The notes beneath the pieces are model-generated. The model was not told the DNA's origin. It worked only from the letters and a program-made list of their open reading frames with translations, and did no database searches. This document shows, piece after piece, positions 62,944-64,000 of a stretch of DNA of 64,000 nucleotides. The position numbers and the translations under genes are program-made. Within the stretch, counting starts at the first letter, position 1. The number at the start of each line of letters is the position of its first letter. The stretch is from Roseiarcus sp963835885 (lineage in GTDB: Bacteria; Pseudomonadota; Alphaproteobacteria; Rhizobiales; Beijerinckiaceae): the NCBI GenBank assembly GCA_963835885.1, contig CAWIHF010000024.1, positions 77,288 to 141,287 of the forward strand, given 5' to 3'.

Positions 62944-64000
62944 ATGGCGGGGTTGGAGTTGAGCGACGAGGCTCTGGTTGCGGCTTTGCGATCGCATCCC
63001 GGTCTCCGGGAGCGGGTGGGCTCGATCGTGCTGGCGGTTGAAGGCGGCGGGGGCGAATTGAAGGAAGCCGACGCTGCGGAAGAGCGCATGGTGGATGAGA
63101 TGCGTCTGATGGGACGGGAGGCGCTGCGCAGTTGGGCCGAGCGGCGGGTCGAGGCGACGGAGCGGGAGATTCGCCAACGACCTCAGATGCATCGCCAAGG
63201 TGAAAAAAACTCCGCTGGCATACGAAATTCGGCGAAATAGAAGTCCGGGAGCCGCAATATCGGTTCGGGACGCAACGGGTGCGTCCTTTCGTGCTCGGGG
63301 CGAAGGTGAGCCCGCTCGGATGTTCGCGACCGCTGCAGCGCGCCATCGTCGACTTCGCCGCCGATCAACCCTTCGCGCAAGCGCGCGCCAAGTTGCAGGA
63401 GCACTACGGCTTTGCGATCGGCGAGAGCACGATCCAGCGGATCACGTTCGCCCACGCCGAGGCGATCTACGAAGCCGGCCGCCAGGATTGTGAATTTCCG
63501 GAGGCGCCGGGCCTCAGCAAGCCGATCATCGTCGAGACGGACGGCGGCATGGTTCCGATCGTCGAACCTTGTCGCGAGGGGAAAGACAAGCGCAAGGGCA
63601 AGACGTTGTCCTGGCGGGAGGCGAAGCTGTCGCTGGCGCACGCGCAGGGGAGCCGGACGCCGGTCTATGCGGGCTCGATTGAGGGCGGGGTCGAAGAGGC
63701 CGGGCGTCAGATGCTTTCCTGCGCGGTTCGCGCCGGCTTCGGGGCGGGCTCACGGGTTCACGCGGTCGGCGACGGCGCGCCATGGATCGTCGGTCAAATC
63801 GAGCAGCAGTTCGGCGACCAGGGTCGCTACTTGATTGATTTCTATCATGTTTGCGAATATCTGGCCGCCGCCTCGGCAGCATCGCGCCCGATCCGGTCGC
63901 GCGCAGCCTCTGGATGGAGACGCAAAAGGACGCGCTCAAGAGCGGGCGTCTCGACGCCGTCCTGCGGGCGCTCGCCGGACATTGCGAACCAGGGGAATCG
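62944..64000 (+). pseudogene. ISKra4-family transposase, frameshifted, continues beyond window
   Basis: The first frame (MAGLELSDEALVAALRSHPG, ..ELKEADAAEERMVDEM) covers residues 1-~90 and then slips near 63210. The next reads KLRWHTKFGEIEVREPQYRF and then the transposase core VLGAKVSPLGCSRPL, IVETDGGMVPIVEP (a candidate catalytic aspartate), REAKLSLAHAQGS, HAVGDGAPWIVGQI (second aspartate) and LIDFYHVCEYLAAA. Near 63873 it slips again to SIAPDPVARSLWMETQKDAL and on to the window edge. It matches ISKra4-type transposases. Two breaks within 700 bases suggest decay, but the rest lies outside the window. Confidence 0.8.

Noticed and set aside
1..64000. tRNA or rRNA genes, or a prophage integrase
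   Set aside because: I looked for TPsiC-arm sequences, rRNA signatures and tyrosine integrases and found none I could support.

Overview
This is a GC-rich bacterial chromosome segment that looks alphaproteobacterial, most likely Hyphomicrobiales (inference). The signs are trmL divergent from petABC, a fixI/ccoS remnant, TadE/TadG-type genes, a Tat-exported ABC sugar-binding protein, and a mobile-element set (IS66, IS110, ISAzo13, ISKra4, RAYT) common in that group. Housekeeping and catabolic blocks alternate with islands of insertion elements and decayed genes.

Layout. 1-10.1 kb: a PfkB-type (adenosine-kinase-like) kinase running off the left edge, a DUF1902 orphan, a membrane patatin-like phospholipase, then a minus-strand sugar operon in the order galM, Tat-exported binding protein, permease, ATPase, FAD-linked lactone-oxidase-like enzyme. 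10.4-18.9 kb: an amidase stump, a Rieske/FAD reductase, a TetR regulator with a palindromic operator, and an aromatic meta-cleavage operon (hydrolase, extradiol dioxygenase, MhpA-like hydroxylase, MhpD-like hydratase). The operon's acetaldehyde dehydrogenase gene is destroyed and is followed by IS110. 18.9-25.9 kb: a mobile island with IS110, a terminal-repeat-flanked RAYT element, and a group II intron whose domain V loop holds a second complete group II intron (a twintron). It ends at the 3' stub of a CcoI/FixI copper ATPase, followed by ccoS.

26-29.7 kb: a single TIR/NB-ARC/15xWD40 STAND protein, a plausible anti-phage or conflict protein. 31-39.97 kb: smr, mltA, a Tim44-like gene, gpsA (with a DDE insertion sequence sitting exactly on its stop codon), an EVE-domain gene, acs, a LuxR-type response regulator, and trmL. 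40.2-47.1 kb: petABC (cytochrome bc1), mtnP, an UPF0114 protein, mepA, a lipoprotein hydrolase, and an iron-permease-like protein. 47.4-50.3 kb: a CHASE3 hybrid histidine kinase followed by a response regulator and a degenerate receiver. 50.6-54.8 kb: an IS1595 element, then an IS66 element with an ISAzo13 element nested at its transposase stop codon. 55.9-58.6 kb: three Tad-like pilus genes. 59.1-62.8 kb: a small hypothetical gene, a Memo-AMMECR1 fusion divergent from its radical SAM partner, and a DUF2934 protein. The right edge is an ISKra4-type transposase.

Several genes that should be functional (petC, mltA, the sugar permease, the hybrid kinase) each carry one single-base frameshift. 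Some of these may be assembly errors rather than real decay. The most notable structure is the nested group II intron pair: its boundaries can be placed by reconstructing a 34-nt domain V, the terminal codons of the outer reverse transcriptase, and the RAYT terminal repeat used as exon.
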